NCBI GenBank assembly: GCA_012521705.1
Contig: JAAYLX010000034.1
Span: forward strand, 1-61,004
Direction: 5' to 3'
Source of the DNA: Clostridiaceae bacterium
Lineage (GTDB): Bacteria > Bacillota > Clostridia > DSM-8532
Length of the DNA stretch: 61,004 bases
In this document: one piece after another, positions 37,144-45,673 of the stretch
Layout: every line of letters starts with the position of its first letter
How positions within the stretch are numbered: the stretch's first letter is position 1
Translations under genes and position numbers: made by a program
The notes under the pieces: generated by a model
The model's input: only the letters and a program-made list of their open reading frames with translations
The model's database searches: none
Told to the model about the DNA's origin: nothing

Positions 37144-37839
37144 ATGGTTATAGCTTGCTACCTGGAGCTGATGGTTAGAATTCTTGCCCAGTATGTTCTG
37201 GCAGGTTTCATTACCGGGCCGCAATCATTTCCTCAGCCTTTGTCCCCTGAAGATGAAAGAAAATATGTAGAAGCATGCAGAAACGGGGATGTAAACGCGC
37301 GGAACATACTTATTGAACACAATTTAAGGCTCGTTGCCCATGTAGCCAGGAAATACAACTCAAGCAATACAGATTCGGACGATTTAATATCCATTGGCAC
37401 TATTGGCCTTATAAAAGCAGTATCAAGCTATGATCCCACAAAAGGTATAAGACTTGCAACTTATGCAGCACGTTGCATTGAAAATGAAATACTGATGCAC
37501 CTTCGTGCTTCCAAAAAACTCCAGAACGAAGTATCTTTGAATGAACCATTGGGAACAGACAAGGAGGGTAACGAAATTGCCTTAATAGACATACTTGGCA
37601 GTGAGGATGAGGAAGTTGAGGAGAAAGTAGATTTAACCCAGCGAATAAAAAAGTTGTATACGTTAATCAAGTCTTCTTTGGGGGGTCGTGAACAGGTTAT
37701 TATCAAGCTGAGGTATGGACTTAACGGCAAGAACGGAAAGACCCAGCGTGAAGTAGCCGAGCGTCTTGGAATATCCCGCTCTTATGTGTCAAGGATTGAG
37801 AAAAAAGCTCTTACAAAGCTTTATGACGGACTGAAGTAA
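37144..37839 (+). CDS. sigK: RNA polymerase sporulation sigma factor SigK
   Basis: 231 residues. Hydrophobic N-terminal pro-sequence (about 20 residues) before FPQPLSPEDERKYVEAC, region 2 with NLRLVAHVARKY, DLISIGTIGLIKAVSSYDP and ATYAARCIENEILMHLR, and region 4 with REQVIIKLRYGLNG and QREVAERLGISRSYVSRIEKKAL. It directs late mother-cell genes during spore formation. GAGG precedes the ATG. The gene is intact, with no skin-type insertion. The pro-sequence implies activation by proteolysis. Confidence 0.95.
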   Translation: MVIACYLELMVRILAQYVLAGFITGPQSFPQPLSPEDERKYVEACRNGDVNARNILIEHNLRLVAHVARKYNSSNTDSDDLISIGTIGLIKAVSSYDPTKGIRLATYAARCIENEILMHLRASKKLQNEVSLNEPLGTDKEGNEIALIDILGSEDEEVEEKVDLTQRIKKLYTLIKSSLGGREQVIIKLRYGLNGKNGKTQREVAERLGISRSYVSRIEKKALTKLYDGLK

Positions 37840-37845
37840 ACTATT

Positions 37846-38991
37846 TTATATATCCTTTTTCTTATGGTTTTCAGGTATTTCAGTCGCAACAACTATGCTT
37901 CTGGTATTTTGAAAATTGCTCTCAAACCAGGATTTGAAACTGTCGGCTTTAGTCAGTCCTACAACAACATATTTAATGATGACAACAATAATTGGACCGG
38001 CAAACATACCTAAAACTCCGAAAATCTGAAGTCCCACGTACATTCCGGTAAGGGTCAGCAAAGGGTGAACCCCGATTTGCTGGCCAACAATTTTGGGTTC
38101 CATAAGCTGTCTTATAAACAGGATGATAACATACAGCAACAGCAAAGACAGACCCAGTTTTGTGTTGCCCAGAACCAGGTTTATTACTCCCCATGGTATC
38201 AGTACCGTACCGGCTCCCAGAACCGGCAGAATATCTATAAGGGCAATCAGCAATGCCAGTAAAAGTGCGTTTTCAATGCCTATTATCAAAAGCCCTATCA
38301 ATAGCTCGGTAAAGGTAATTGTCATTATGATAAGCTGTGCTCTCAACCATCCGAAAATCGCTGTGAAAACATTGCTTGCAATCATCCTTGACTTTTTAAA
38401 CCAGTTTGAAGGCATTTGACCATCAAGAAATGCGAGGATTTTATTCTTATCACTGGACATAAAGTAAGTAGCCAATATGGTTACCAGGATGAAAATAAAT
38501 ACCTGGGGAAGGTTCAATGCAAATTCAATGGACATCTGGGCAAGGGAAATAACTCTTTTAAGTTCTTCCTGCAACTGGGTTTCCAGGTTTTCCCCTGCCT
38601 TGTTAATAATATCAGTAATCCCGGGCGGAAGCTGAATATATATACCGTTTATTTTTTCGATTATTACGTTGAAGAAATCGGTTATGCTGTCAACGTTAAT
38701 ATTTATATTCTGATAGACATTCTGGATTTCTTTAATGAGTCTGTAAATCAAAAGTCCAAAAAATGATAAAACAGAGCTTAAAACAACAAGTATCGAAAAA
38801 ATTGTTCCTACTTTTCTCGGAATATAGAGTTTTCTTTCAATATACTTTACCAGAGGCTCAATAAGGGAAGCAAAGATATAAGCCAGAATAAAAGGCACGA
38901 TATACCTTATTGTTCTGAAAAACAACAATGTAATTATAATAGCCAGCAGAATTTTTAAGATGGTGAATATAGTCTTTTTAAGATCAGGCAT
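37846..38991 (-). CDS. AI-2E family transporter / permease
   Basis: 381 residues from ATG at 38991, which has CGGAGG five bases upstream; a GTG eight codons earlier is less likely. About eight membrane helices, with the UPF0118 pattern in the C-terminal half: GWLRAQLIIMTITFTELLIGLLIIGI, DILPVLGAGTVLIPWGVI, and LMEPKIVGQQIGVHPL. Family members export small molecules or ions; the substrate here is unknown. Convergent with sigK, only six bases apart. Confidence 0.9.
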   Translation of the reverse strand: MPDLKKTIFTILKILLAIIITLLFFRTIRYIVPFILAYIFASLIEPLVKYIERKLYIPRKVGTIFSILVVLSSVLSFFGLLIYRLIKEIQNVYQNININVDSITDFFNVIIEKINGIYIQLPPGITDIINKAGENLETQLQEELKRVISLAQMSIEFALNLPQVFIFILVTILATYFMSSDKNKILAFLDGQMPSNWFKKSRMIASNVFTAIFGWLRAQLIIMTITFTELLIGLLIIGIENALLLALLIALIDILPVLGAGTVLIPWGVINLVLGNTKLGLSLLLLYVIILFIRQLMEPKIVGQQIGVHPLLTLTGMYVGLQIFGVLGMFAGPIIVVIIKYVVVGLTKADSFKSWFESNFQNTRSIVVATEIPENHKKKDI

Positions 38992-39119
38992 AATACCTCC
39001 GGTAAACAATCGCACAATCAGCTTATTATCAGTAGATGATTATATATCATATAATATTTTTCGGTCAATTAACTCATATTTTAAACAGGTTGCCAATATT
39101 CTTAGAATTAATATACTTA

Positions 39120-39668
39120 TCAAGCTTTCTTAAATGGAGCAAAATCTCTCCTTATATAGGTTAGTTTGCCCTCAATTCTGGTACTTTCCATCAAAGAGAT
39201 TCCTTCTGCGGGAAATTTATGTCCTGGTACTTTATACTTATCAATAAAGTCACTGACTTCTTTATATGGCCTGGCCTCTCTGATTAGCGTAATATGAGGA
39301 GAATATGCCTTTTTTTCAATATCAGGCAAAATTCGCTCAAGCTCGGATTGGAGCTCCTGATAAATCTTGAAAAGGAATTCGTTTCTTTCAAGCCCGGCCC
39401 ATACGATTGATCTGTTTCCTTTATTAAATTTACCAACAGAATTAAGGCTTAAAATAAAGGATTTATTATTATCAGCAACTTTTTTTATTATCTCAGCAAT
39501 TTTTTTAAAAGTAAACTCATTTATTTCTCCCAGGAACTTAAGGGTGAGATGTAAATTTTCAGGCCTGGAGTAGTTGCCATGGATGCCATGGGATTCAAGA
39601 TCTCTCTGGATATTGCAAAGAAATTCCCTGGTATTGTTATCAAGCTCAATAGCAATAAAACTTCTCAT
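39120..39668 (-). CDS. thpR: RNA 2',3'-cyclic phosphodiesterase
   Basis: 182 residues, 2H phosphoesterase family. The two catalytic HxTx motifs are HLTLKFLGEI (near residue 43) and HITLIREAR (near 130). It opens 2',3'-cyclic phosphates on RNA ends. Stands alone, with 104 bases to the upstream permease gene. Confidence 0.93.
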   Translation of the reverse strand: MRSFIAIELDNNTREFLCNIQRDLESHGIHGNYSRPENLHLTLKFLGEINEFTFKKIAEIIKKVADNNKSFILSLNSVGKFNKGNRSIVWAGLERNEFLFKIYQELQSELERILPDIEKKAYSPHITLIREARPYKEVSDFIDKYKVPGHKFPAEGISLMESTRIEGKLTYIRRDFAPFKKA

Positions 39669-39793
39669 ATTGTCCGCTCTCTTCTGTATAATAATTTTGA
39701 TTCATTGGTTTAGTTATTTTATCGGTTTATATTATATAAATGTTTTATTAATTCTATTATCTTTTTGTTTCCCCTATACAAGGCAAACAAAAC

Positions 39794-39833
39794 AAAAAAT
39801 CAGCCCGTTGGTTTACTACCATCAGGCCGATTT
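39794..39833 (-). terminator. Terminator after iscU
   Basis: ATCGGCCTGATGG pairs with CCAACGGGCTGAT on the minus strand with one mismatch, followed by TTTTTTG. Confidence 0.75.
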
Positions 39834-39838
39834 ATTAA

Positions 39839-40303
39839 TTAGTCTTCTTCATTTTCGAGATCATGTCCATGGTCATGGGCGCCGCAGCCGCCGCAACAAC
39901 CTGCACACCCCTCATAACGGCTGTCTTCCACAAGTCCGTGTCTTTCTCTGTAGTCTTTTAATGCCGCTGCGATGGCTTCTTCCGCAAGTACTGAACAATG
40001 TACTTTTGCCGGAGGAAGACCGTCAAGGGCTTCCATAACAGCTTTATTTGTAATCTGTTCGGCTTCTTTGATTGTTTTTCCCTTAATAAGTTCGGTTGCC
40101 ATACTGCTTGTAGCTACCGCGGCACCGCATCCGAAGGTTTTGAACTTTGCATCAACAATAATGCCATCCTCTATTTTAAGGTACATTTTCATTATATCGC
40201 CGCATTTGGCGTTACCAACCTGGCCAACACCATCAGCATCTTCTATTTCTCCTACATTTCTCGGATTTGAAAAATGGTCCATTACCTTTTCACTATACAT
40301 CAT
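39839..40303 (-). CDS. iscU: Fe-S cluster scaffold IscU/NifU-like with Cys/His-rich tail
   Basis: 154 residues from ATG at 40303 (GGGAG ten bases upstream); an adjacent ATG is at 40300. The three cluster cysteines are in GNAKCGD, KTFGCGAA and KVHCSVLAE. After the scaffold domain, the C-terminus has an unusual tail with CAGCCGGCGAHDHGHDLENEED, holding four cysteines and three histidines that could bind metal. It receives sulfur from IscS, encoded directly upstream in the same unit. Confidence 0.93.
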   Translation of the reverse strand: MMYSEKVMDHFSNPRNVGEIEDADGVGQVGNAKCGDIMKMYLKIEDGIIVDAKFKTFGCGAAVATSSMATELIKGKTIKEAEQITNKAVMEALDGLPPAKVHCSVLAEEAIAAALKDYRERHGLVEDSRYEGCAGCCGGCGAHDHGHDLENEED

Positions 40304-40308
40304 AAAAG

Positions 40309-41493
40309 TCACACTCCCTTTACATAATCCTCATACAATGGGGACATTCTGCGAAGTTTATCAATAATTTCAACAAGTGAATCTACCAGATAGTCCACTT
40401 CTTCCTCAGTGTTCTGTTCACCGAAACTAAGCCTTAATGAGCCATGGGCAATTTCGTGAGGTAAACCTATTGCCAAAAGGACATGGGACGGGTCCAGGGA
40501 ACCTGATGTGCAGGCAGAACCACTGGATGCTTTTATTCCCTTCATGTCAAGCATGAGCAGTATGGATTCGCCTTCAACAAATTCAAAAGAAACATTGAGG
40601 TTTCCCGGAAGCCTTTTTTCTCTGTGGCCATTAAGACGAACATGGGGTATTCTCTCAAAAATACCTTTCAGAGCGCGTTCCCTGAGAGAATACAGTTTTT
40701 GATAATGGGCGTCCAGATTCAATGTGGCTAATTCCAGAGCTTTGGCAAATCCGACAATACCGGGTACATTTTCTGTTCCGGCACGACGGTTTCTTTCCTG
40801 ATGCCCTCCATGAATCAGATTTTCTATTCTTACACCTTTACGAATGTATAACATTCCGGTGCCTTTTGGACCATAAAATTTATGACCGGAAACCGAAAGC
40901 ATATCCACTCCCAGATCCTGAACATTTATTGGAATGTTGCCCGCTGCCTGGACTGCGTCGGTATGGAAAAGCACTCCATGCTTTTTACATACCTGGGCAA
41001 TTTCTTTAATGGGCTGTATTGTACCTATTTCATTATTAGCCATCATGATGGTTACAAGAATTGTATCGGGTCTGATGGCTTTATCAACATCATCAGGGTT
41101 TACCAAACCCTCGTTGTCAACAGGAATATAAGTTATCACAAATCCTTGCTTCTGCAAAAACTCACATGTAGCCAGAACAGCCGGATGCTCAATAGTTGAA
41201 GTTATAATATGTTTCCCCTTTTTCTGGTGATACAGGGCAGTACCTTTTATCGCCCAGTTATCCGCCTCGGTGCCCGAGCCGGTGAAATAAATCTCAGAAG
41301 GGTTCTGCGCACCTATTGATTTTGCAACAGTGCTTCTTGCGTCTTCAATAGCATTTCTGTTTTGTCTTCCAATTGAATATATAGACGAAGCATTACCGAA
41401 ATTCTGAGTAAAATAGGGAATCATGGCTTCCAGTACTTCAGGCTTGACGTAAGTTGTAGCAGCATGATCAAAATATATTACTCGCTCTTGCAT
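40309..41493 (-). CDS. iscS: Cysteine desulfurase IscS/NifS
   Basis: 394 residues from ATG at 41493, preceded by GGAAAGGAAG; a longer frame from 41544 lacks a ribosome site. Pyridoxal phosphate enzyme that moves sulfur from cysteine to IscU. Visible: YFDHAATTYVKPEV, the PLP lysine in SVSGHKFYGPKG, HGGHQERNRRAGTENVPGIVG, and the catalytic cysteine in SSGSACTSGSLDPSHVL. The stop lies just before iscU. An IscR gene is not next to it. Confidence 0.95.
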   Translation of the reverse strand: MQERVIYFDHAATTYVKPEVLEAMIPYFTQNFGNASSIYSIGRQNRNAIEDARSTVAKSIGAQNPSEIYFTGSGTEADNWAIKGTALYHQKKGKHIITSTIEHPAVLATCEFLQKQGFVITYIPVDNEGLVNPDDVDKAIRPDTILVTIMMANNEIGTIQPIKEIAQVCKKHGVLFHTDAVQAAGNIPINVQDLGVDMLSVSGHKFYGPKGTGMLYIRKGVRIENLIHGGHQERNRRAGTENVPGIVGFAKALELATLNLDAHYQKLYSLRERALKGIFERIPHVRLNGHREKRLPGNLNVSFEFVEGESILLMLDMKGIKASSGSACTSGSLDPSHVLLAIGLPHEIAHGSLRLSFGEQNTEEEVDYLVDSLVEIIDKLRRMSPLYEDYVKGV

Positions 41494-41573
41494 TTGTATC
41501 TTCCTTTCCCTTGGCTCTGGGATAATTGTAGCACTGACATTCATTGGATAATGTGATTTTACTCACAAAATAC

Positions 41574-41595
41574 ATGGGTTTATGACATAACCCAT
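41574..41595. repeat. Inverted repeat in the iscS leader
   Basis: ATGGGTT and AACCCAT (7-base arms) around 8 bases, between the iscS promoter and its start. Possible leader hairpin; function unknown. Confidence 0.4.
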
Positions 41596-41616
41596 TAAAT
41601 TACATTAACCTTAATT

Positions 41617-41645
41617 AAATTAGCACTTAGTATTTAATTAGTCAA
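41617..41645 (-). promoter_or_regulatory. Promoter of iscSU
   Basis: TTGACT (41640-41645), 17-base spacer, TAATTT (41617-41622) on the minus strand. Confidence 0.65.
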
Positions 41646-41654
41646 TCTATACTG

Positions 41655-41674
41655 TAATTTCATAAATGAAATTA
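41655..41674. promoter_or_regulatory. Palindrome 1 upstream of iscS
   Basis: TAATTTCATAAATGAAATTA: 9-base arms around AA, ten bases upstream of the -35 box. Shares arms ATTTCAT/ATGAAAT with the next site. Confidence 0.5.
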
Positions 41675-41684
41675 ATCACTCCTG

Positions 41685-41704
41685 ATTTCATGGTTTTATG
41701 AAAT
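41685..41704. promoter_or_regulatory. Palindrome 2 upstream of iscS
   Basis: ATTTCAT, six-base spacer, ATGAAAT: the same arms as the neighbouring palindrome with a longer spacer. Confidence 0.45.
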
Positions 41705-41717
41705 ATCCATGCCTGTA

Positions 41718-42128
41718 TTAAGATTTTTCTTCAATATCTTTTTTCAGGATATCTCTTATTTCTTCAAGGAGTTTCGCTTCGGTTGACCTTAATTCTTCCT
41801 TCTTCTCCTCATCTTTGCGTTTAAATCTGTTCAGGATTCGAACAAATATGAATATGCTCATTGATATTATTAGGAAGTCAATAATGTTCTTGGCAAATGT
41901 CCCGTATTTTAAAATCACCGGGTTGCCTTTAATATCTTCTGTCAGTTTAATACCTGCTTCAGCAATATTAATTTTCCCTATTATAAGGCTTATAATCGGC
42001 ATTATAATATCCTCAACCAATGAAGATACAATTTTACTGAAAGCTCCACCTATAATCACACCTATAGCCAGATCCAGGATATTTCCTTTCATAGAAAAAC
42101 TCTTAAATTCCTCAAGGAACTTTTTCAT
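41718..42128 (-). CDS. mscL: Large-conductance mechanosensitive channel MscL
   Basis: 136 residues. Two membrane helices, the first with GNILDLAIGVIIGGAFSKIVSSLVEDIIMP, the conserved pore region, the second around IIDFLIISMSIFIFVRILNR, and a charged C-terminal helix. Releases solutes on osmotic down-shock. GGAG-type site before ATG in AAGAAGGATTTG is modest. Stands alone. Confidence 0.96.
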   Translation of the reverse strand: MKKFLEEFKSFSMKGNILDLAIGVIIGGAFSKIVSSLVEDIIMPIISLIIGKINIAEAGIKLTEDIKGNPVILKYGTFAKNIIDFLIISMSIFIFVRILNRFKRKDEEKKEELRSTEAKLLEEIRDILKKDIEEKS

Positions 42129-42285
42129 AATATCAAATCCTTCTTCTTTAGAGTCTTTTGTCTTATTTTATTCATTATATTAACATGTTCAAAGAAAAAA
42201 AGGATATTCTTTTTGACAAAAGCAGAAAAGTTACTTTTCATGGAAGGAGTTCCTTAAAATACATGTAAATCTTTTATGAACAACA

Positions 42286-42314
42286 TTGACACAGCCATAC
42301 ATGTGTGCAACAAT
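42286..42314 (+). promoter_or_regulatory. Possible promoter of the LCP gene
   Basis: TTGACA, 17-base spacer, AACAAT. The -10 box is weak. The arms AACATTG and CAATGTT form an inverted repeat over the same bases. Confidence 0.3.
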
Positions 42315-42356
42315 GTTTTGGAAAATGATTAGATAGCTGATAAAAGGTGATTATAT

Positions 42357-43421
42357 ATGTCTAACAAAAATGAAAAAGAGAAAAAAAGCAGATTATCTGC
42401 TATAATACCGATGATTCTTCTTACAGTGCTTGCTGTTGCTATATTATATGTAACATATCTGAAGGATACCCCTACCTTCCGTTTTGCAGGTCGTTTCCTC
42501 AATGCAGCTGACGGAGGTAATGCCATACGTTCACGCAGGGTAAAATCGGACAAACCGTACAGCCTTACAAAAGACCAGAAGTATTACAAAGACCTTGTTG
42601 ATAAAAACAACATCAATGTCCTAATTATAGGGCCCGACCAGAGCGGCGCAAATTACGACACTTTGATGATTGCAAGCATTGACGATACCAATAATGATAT
42701 AAAGCTTATCAACCTTCCGAGAGATATTTACATTGAATACAGTGACAGTGTCAAAAAGGCACTTAAAGAAGTATGGCCATCCTACAGCAAGTCAAAGGGG
42801 ATTTATAAAATAAACGCCGCCCACACTCTGGGAAAGAAAATCAATTACAAAAACAGTAAGGGCAGGTTCGGAAGCCCCGAGTTTGACTTTACGGCAGATC
42901 TCATTGAGGAAGTTTTCGGAATTTACATTGACGATTATATTTTCATTAAACCCTCAAGCGTAAGAAGAGTGGTCGATTATTTCGGCGGAGTGGAAATTGA
43001 GGTTCCCTATCAGATGAAATACAGTGACCCCACCCAGGATCTGACCATAAATCTCAAAAAAGGCCTTCAAAAGCTCAATGGAGCTCAGGCGGAAGGATTT
43101 CTCCGATATCGCCAGGGTGTTGACGAAAAGGGCAAATACAAGAGCATCGGTGACACCGGAAGAAAAGAAAACCAGGTTGCATTTGTAAATGCTTTTATTG
43201 ATCAGCACATGACCCTTAAAAACATAGGAAAATTCATTAACATATACAATGATCTTGATTCTTATGTGACCTCCAGCGTCGATACACCTGAAAAGGCCGG
43301 CGATTATGGAAAACTGGCCGAAAAACTTTACAAAAACAACTTCACAAAGTCAAGCGAAACCATAGAATGTTCGAACGTGAACTTAAACGGTGTTTATTAT
43401 TTGAAAATCAAAACAGAATAA
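42357..43421 (+). CDS. LytR-CpsA-Psr family cell-wall glycopolymer transferase
   Basis: 354 residues. Short cytosolic tail, one membrane helix (IIPMILLTVLAVAILYVTYL), then the extracellular LCP domain with VLIIGPDQSGANYDTLMIASID, KLINLPRDIYIE, and RYRQGVDEKGKY...GRKENQ. It links polymers such as teichoic acid to peptidoglycan from prenyl-diphosphate carriers. AAGGTG precedes the ATG. Confidence 0.93.
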   Translation: MSNKNEKEKKSRLSAIIPMILLTVLAVAILYVTYLKDTPTFRFAGRFLNAADGGNAIRSRRVKSDKPYSLTKDQKYYKDLVDKNNINVLIIGPDQSGANYDTLMIASIDDTNNDIKLINLPRDIYIEYSDSVKKALKEVWPSYSKSKGIYKINAAHTLGKKINYKNSKGRFGSPEFDFTADLIEEVFGIYIDDYIFIKPSSVRRVVDYFGGVEIEVPYQMKYSDPTQDLTINLKKGLQKLNGAQAEGFLRYRQGVDEKGKYKSIGDTGRKENQVAFVNAFIDQHMTLKNIGKFINIYNDLDSYVTSSVDTPEKAGDYGKLAEKLYKNNFTKSSETIECSNVNLNGVYYLKIKTE

Positions 43422-43439
43422 GCAATTATTCTGTTTTTT
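43410..43439 (+). terminator. Terminator overlapping the LCP stop codon
   Basis: AAACAGAATAA and TTATTCTGTTT form an 11-base stem around GCAA, followed by TTT. The gene's TAA stop is part of the stem. Confidence 0.8.
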
Positions 43440-43533
43440 ATTGCCGTTTTATTGCTAATTTTAGAATTACGATGTTATAATTTATGAAGTTTCTTAAAAT
43501 CATATTTCTATATAGCAGGAGGACATCTGTCAA

Positions 43534-44712
43534 ATGATAACGATGATCAATGAACTAATCTCGGCATTGATGAACGGTGATAAGGCAACAGCGACAGCGG
43601 TGGGAATTGATTTCCTCCAGATGATAGTCATGTTCATCATTGGCGGCATTCTTATCTATCTGGCTATTAAAAAGGATTATGAGCCAGCATTACTTCTTCC
43701 CATAGGTTTTGGTGCAATCATCTGTAACATTCCTCTTACAAGTATTGTAGCTCATCCTCAAACTGGCGAACCCGGGGTTTTCGGTTTCCTGTATGAAACC
43801 ACAATAGCCAACGAGCTATTCCCTGTACTTATTTTCATAGCAGTTGGTGCAATGATTGATTTTACGCCACTTTTCCAGACCCCGTTAATGCTGTTCTTCG
43901 GAGCGGCTGCTCAGTTTGGTATATTTGCTACCATGCTTGTTGCTTTAATGCTTGGTTTCAGCCTTCCTGAAGCAGGTGCCATTGGTGTTATAGGTGCTGC
44001 TGACGGCCCTACAACTATTTACGTTGCAAATGCCTTTAAGTTAAAGGAATTAATCGGACCCCTTTCAGTAGCCGCATACTCGTACATGTCACTGGTTCCA
44101 ATCATTCAACCTCCGGTTATAAAGCTCTTGACAACCAGAGAAGAAAGAAAAATCCGCATGAACTTCAAACAGAGAAATGTAAGCAAGCTTACAAAAATTC
44201 TCTTCCCCATAGTGGTAACTGTAATATCAGGCTTAGTTGCGCCTGAAAGTGTTGCTCTTATTGGTGCCCTTATGTTTGGTAACCTTATTCGTGAATGCGG
44301 AGTACTCAACAGATTATCAGAAACTGCATCCAATACACTTTCCAATCTTGTTACATTGCTGCTTGGAATCACCATAGGAACAACCATGGAAGCTGACGCG
44401 TTCCTTAACTGGAAAACCCTGTTGATCATGGGAATGGGTCTTGTGGCCTTTATCTTCGATACTGCAGGTGGTGTCCTCTTTGCTAAGTTCATAAATCTTT
44501 TCAGAAAAGAAAAGATCAACCCCATGGTCGGAGCTGCAGGTATCTCAGCCTTCCCCATGTCCGCGCGTGTAATTCAGAAAATGGCCAAAGACGAGGATCC
44601 TATGAACTTTGTGCTCATGCAGTCTGTTGCAGCTAACGTATCAGGTCAGTTGGGTTCTGTTGTAGCAGGAAGTATGATTCTTGTTCTGGTTGGCAAATTG
44701 ATCGGACTATAA
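43534..44712 (+). CDS. Sodium-translocating decarboxylase beta subunit (OadB/MmdB)
   Basis: 392 residues, mostly membrane helices. Family pattern: LLLPIGFGAIICNIPL, FPVLIFIAVGAMIDFTPL, IGVIGAADGPTTIYVANAF, the SYMSLVPIIQPPVIKLLTT loop, and the C-terminal GISAFPMSARVIQKMAKDEDP...LMQSVAANVSGQLGSV. It drives Na+ export by decarboxylating a biotin-bound intermediate. AGGAGG precedes the ATG. The alpha (carboxyltransferase) and biotin-carrier subunits are not in the window. Confidence 0.95.
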   Translation: MITMINELISALMNGDKATATAVGIDFLQMIVMFIIGGILIYLAIKKDYEPALLLPIGFGAIICNIPLTSIVAHPQTGEPGVFGFLYETTIANELFPVLIFIAVGAMIDFTPLFQTPLMLFFGAAAQFGIFATMLVALMLGFSLPEAGAIGVIGAADGPTTIYVANAFKLKELIGPLSVAAYSYMSLVPIIQPPVIKLLTTREERKIRMNFKQRNVSKLTKILFPIVVTVISGLVAPESVALIGALMFGNLIRECGVLNRLSETASNTLSNLVTLLLGITIGTTMEADAFLNWKTLLIMGMGLVAFIFDTAGGVLFAKFINLFRKEKINPMVGAAGISAFPMSARVIQKMAKDEDPMNFVLMQSVAANVSGQLGSVVAGSMILVLVGKLIGL

Positions 44713-44725
44713 AGGAGGTTTAGCA

Positions 44726-44869
44726 ATGAATTGGGAAAATATAAAAATGGGTCTTGAAGTTACAGGTTACGGCCTTCTTGGAGTGTTCGCAGTTCTAATA
44801 CTCTTTTACATTGTTGTTGTAATAATGGGCAAAATCCCTGAAAAAAGCAGCGAAGCTGATAACGATTAA
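44726..44869 (+). CDS. Minimal OadG-like gamma subunit (47 residues)
   Basis: Short gene with ATG at 44726, GGAGG eight bases upstream, and TAA at 44867-44869. The product has a single membrane helix (GYGLLGVFAVLILFYIVVVIMGKI) and a short acidic cytosolic tail ending SSEADND. This matches the membrane anchor of decarboxylase gamma subunits, which assemble the pump, but without the long soluble tail found in typical 80-120 residue members. It lies 13 bases after the beta subunit, so the two are cotranscribed. Confidence 0.8.
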   Translation: MNWENIKMGLEVTGYGLLGVFAVLILFYIVVVIMGKIPEKSSEADND

Positions 44870-44918
44870 AACTCATAATATATAATGTATTCTCTATATT
44901 CTGTATCAACAAATAATT

Positions 44919-44962
44919 AAGGTCTGCCAAATAACTACTTTGTTACAAAGGCAGACCTTTTT
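44919..44962 (+). terminator. Terminator after the decarboxylase genes
   Basis: AAGGTCTGCC and GGCAGACCTT form a perfect 10-base stem with a 21-base loop, followed by TTT. Lies between convergent genes. Confidence 0.75.
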
Positions 44963-44984
44963 ACCACTCTTAAGAATTATCCAA

Positions 44985-45545
44985 TTATGCTTTTATTTCA
45001 ATATGTTTTCTGATAACGGGAATTAATCTCTTACACAAAATAGCTCCTAAGTATGAGGAAACCACATCCCCGCCTATGCAGAGAATAAATCCATAGTATA
45101 CTGCCATCCAGAGGGAAAGGTTCTTGCCCAGGTACAAATTGTTTATCAGGAACAAATAACTGACGCCGGCAATATATATTACAGCCAACCCTGCCATAAT
45201 ACTCAAAAATATCTTAAATGTAGTCTTCTCTTTCATTTTCTCACAAATAAAACCTGTTATGTATGCACCGGCAATGAACCCGACAAGATATCCGAAAGTT
45301 GGATTAAATATATAGGATAGTCCTCCTCCCTGGGTAAAAACCGGCAACCCGGACAAGCCCAAAGCAACATAGAGAAACTGTGAAAGCGCTCCTTTTACAG
45401 GACCTAACAGTACCCCGGAAATTCCTACAAAAAAGACCTGAAGAGTAAAAGGTACAACGGGTACTGGTATCTTAAGAAAAGCGCCCACAGCGGTAAGAGC
45501 TGCAAAAAGAGCAATATGGATTATGTCTTTAACTCCAAGCTTCAT
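44985..45545 (-). CDS. bioY: Biotin transporter BioY
   Basis: 186 residues, six membrane helices. BioY pattern: ALTAVGAFLKIPVPVVPFTLQVFFVGISGVLLGP, LYVALGLSGLPVFTQGGGLSYIFNPTFGYLVGF, and the C-terminal GGDVVSSYLGAILCKRLIP. S-component that captures biotin for import with an ECF module encoded elsewhere. AAGGAAGGAAAGG precedes the ATG. A BirA-type operator overlaps its promoter, so biotin should repress it. The adjacent sodium-pump decarboxylase depends on biotin. Confidence 0.96.
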   Translation of the reverse strand: MKLGVKDIIHIALFAALTAVGAFLKIPVPVVPFTLQVFFVGISGVLLGPVKGALSQFLYVALGLSGLPVFTQGGGLSYIFNPTFGYLVGFIAGAYITGFICEKMKEKTTFKIFLSIMAGLAVIYIAGVSYLFLINNLYLGKNLSLWMAVYYGFILCIGGDVVSSYLGAILCKRLIPVIRKHIEIKA

Positions 45546-45592
45546 TAGTACCTTTCCTTCCTTTAATATGGTGTATTTTGCTAACGTTTTAT

Positions 45593-45621
45593 ATTAAAGC
45601 AAACCAATATAATTTTGTCAA
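45593..45621 (-). promoter_or_regulatory. Promoter of bioY
   Basis: TTGACA (45616-45621), 17-base spacer, TTTAAT (45593-45598) on the minus strand. The -35 box lies inside one half of the BirA-type operator. Confidence 0.7.
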
Positions 45622-45645
45622 CCATAAATTCATTATGGTTAACAA
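45615..45645. promoter_or_regulatory. BirA-type biotin operator
   Basis: TTGTCAAC (45615-45622), 15 bases, GTTAACAA (45638-45645). It matches the Firmicutes BirA pattern TTGTTAAC-N15-GTTAACAA with one mismatch and covers the -35 box of bioY. Confidence 0.8.
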
Positions 45646-45673
45646 TTATATTTTATTGAATTTTAGCTGCCTA

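Noticed and set aside
37144-37839. Skin-type interruption of sigK
   Set aside because: The gene is continuous and complete, with no recombinase gene nearby.
41494-41544. Longer N-terminus for IscS
   Set aside because: The upstream ATG has no ribosome site and lies in the leader; the ATG at 41493 has one and matches the family start.
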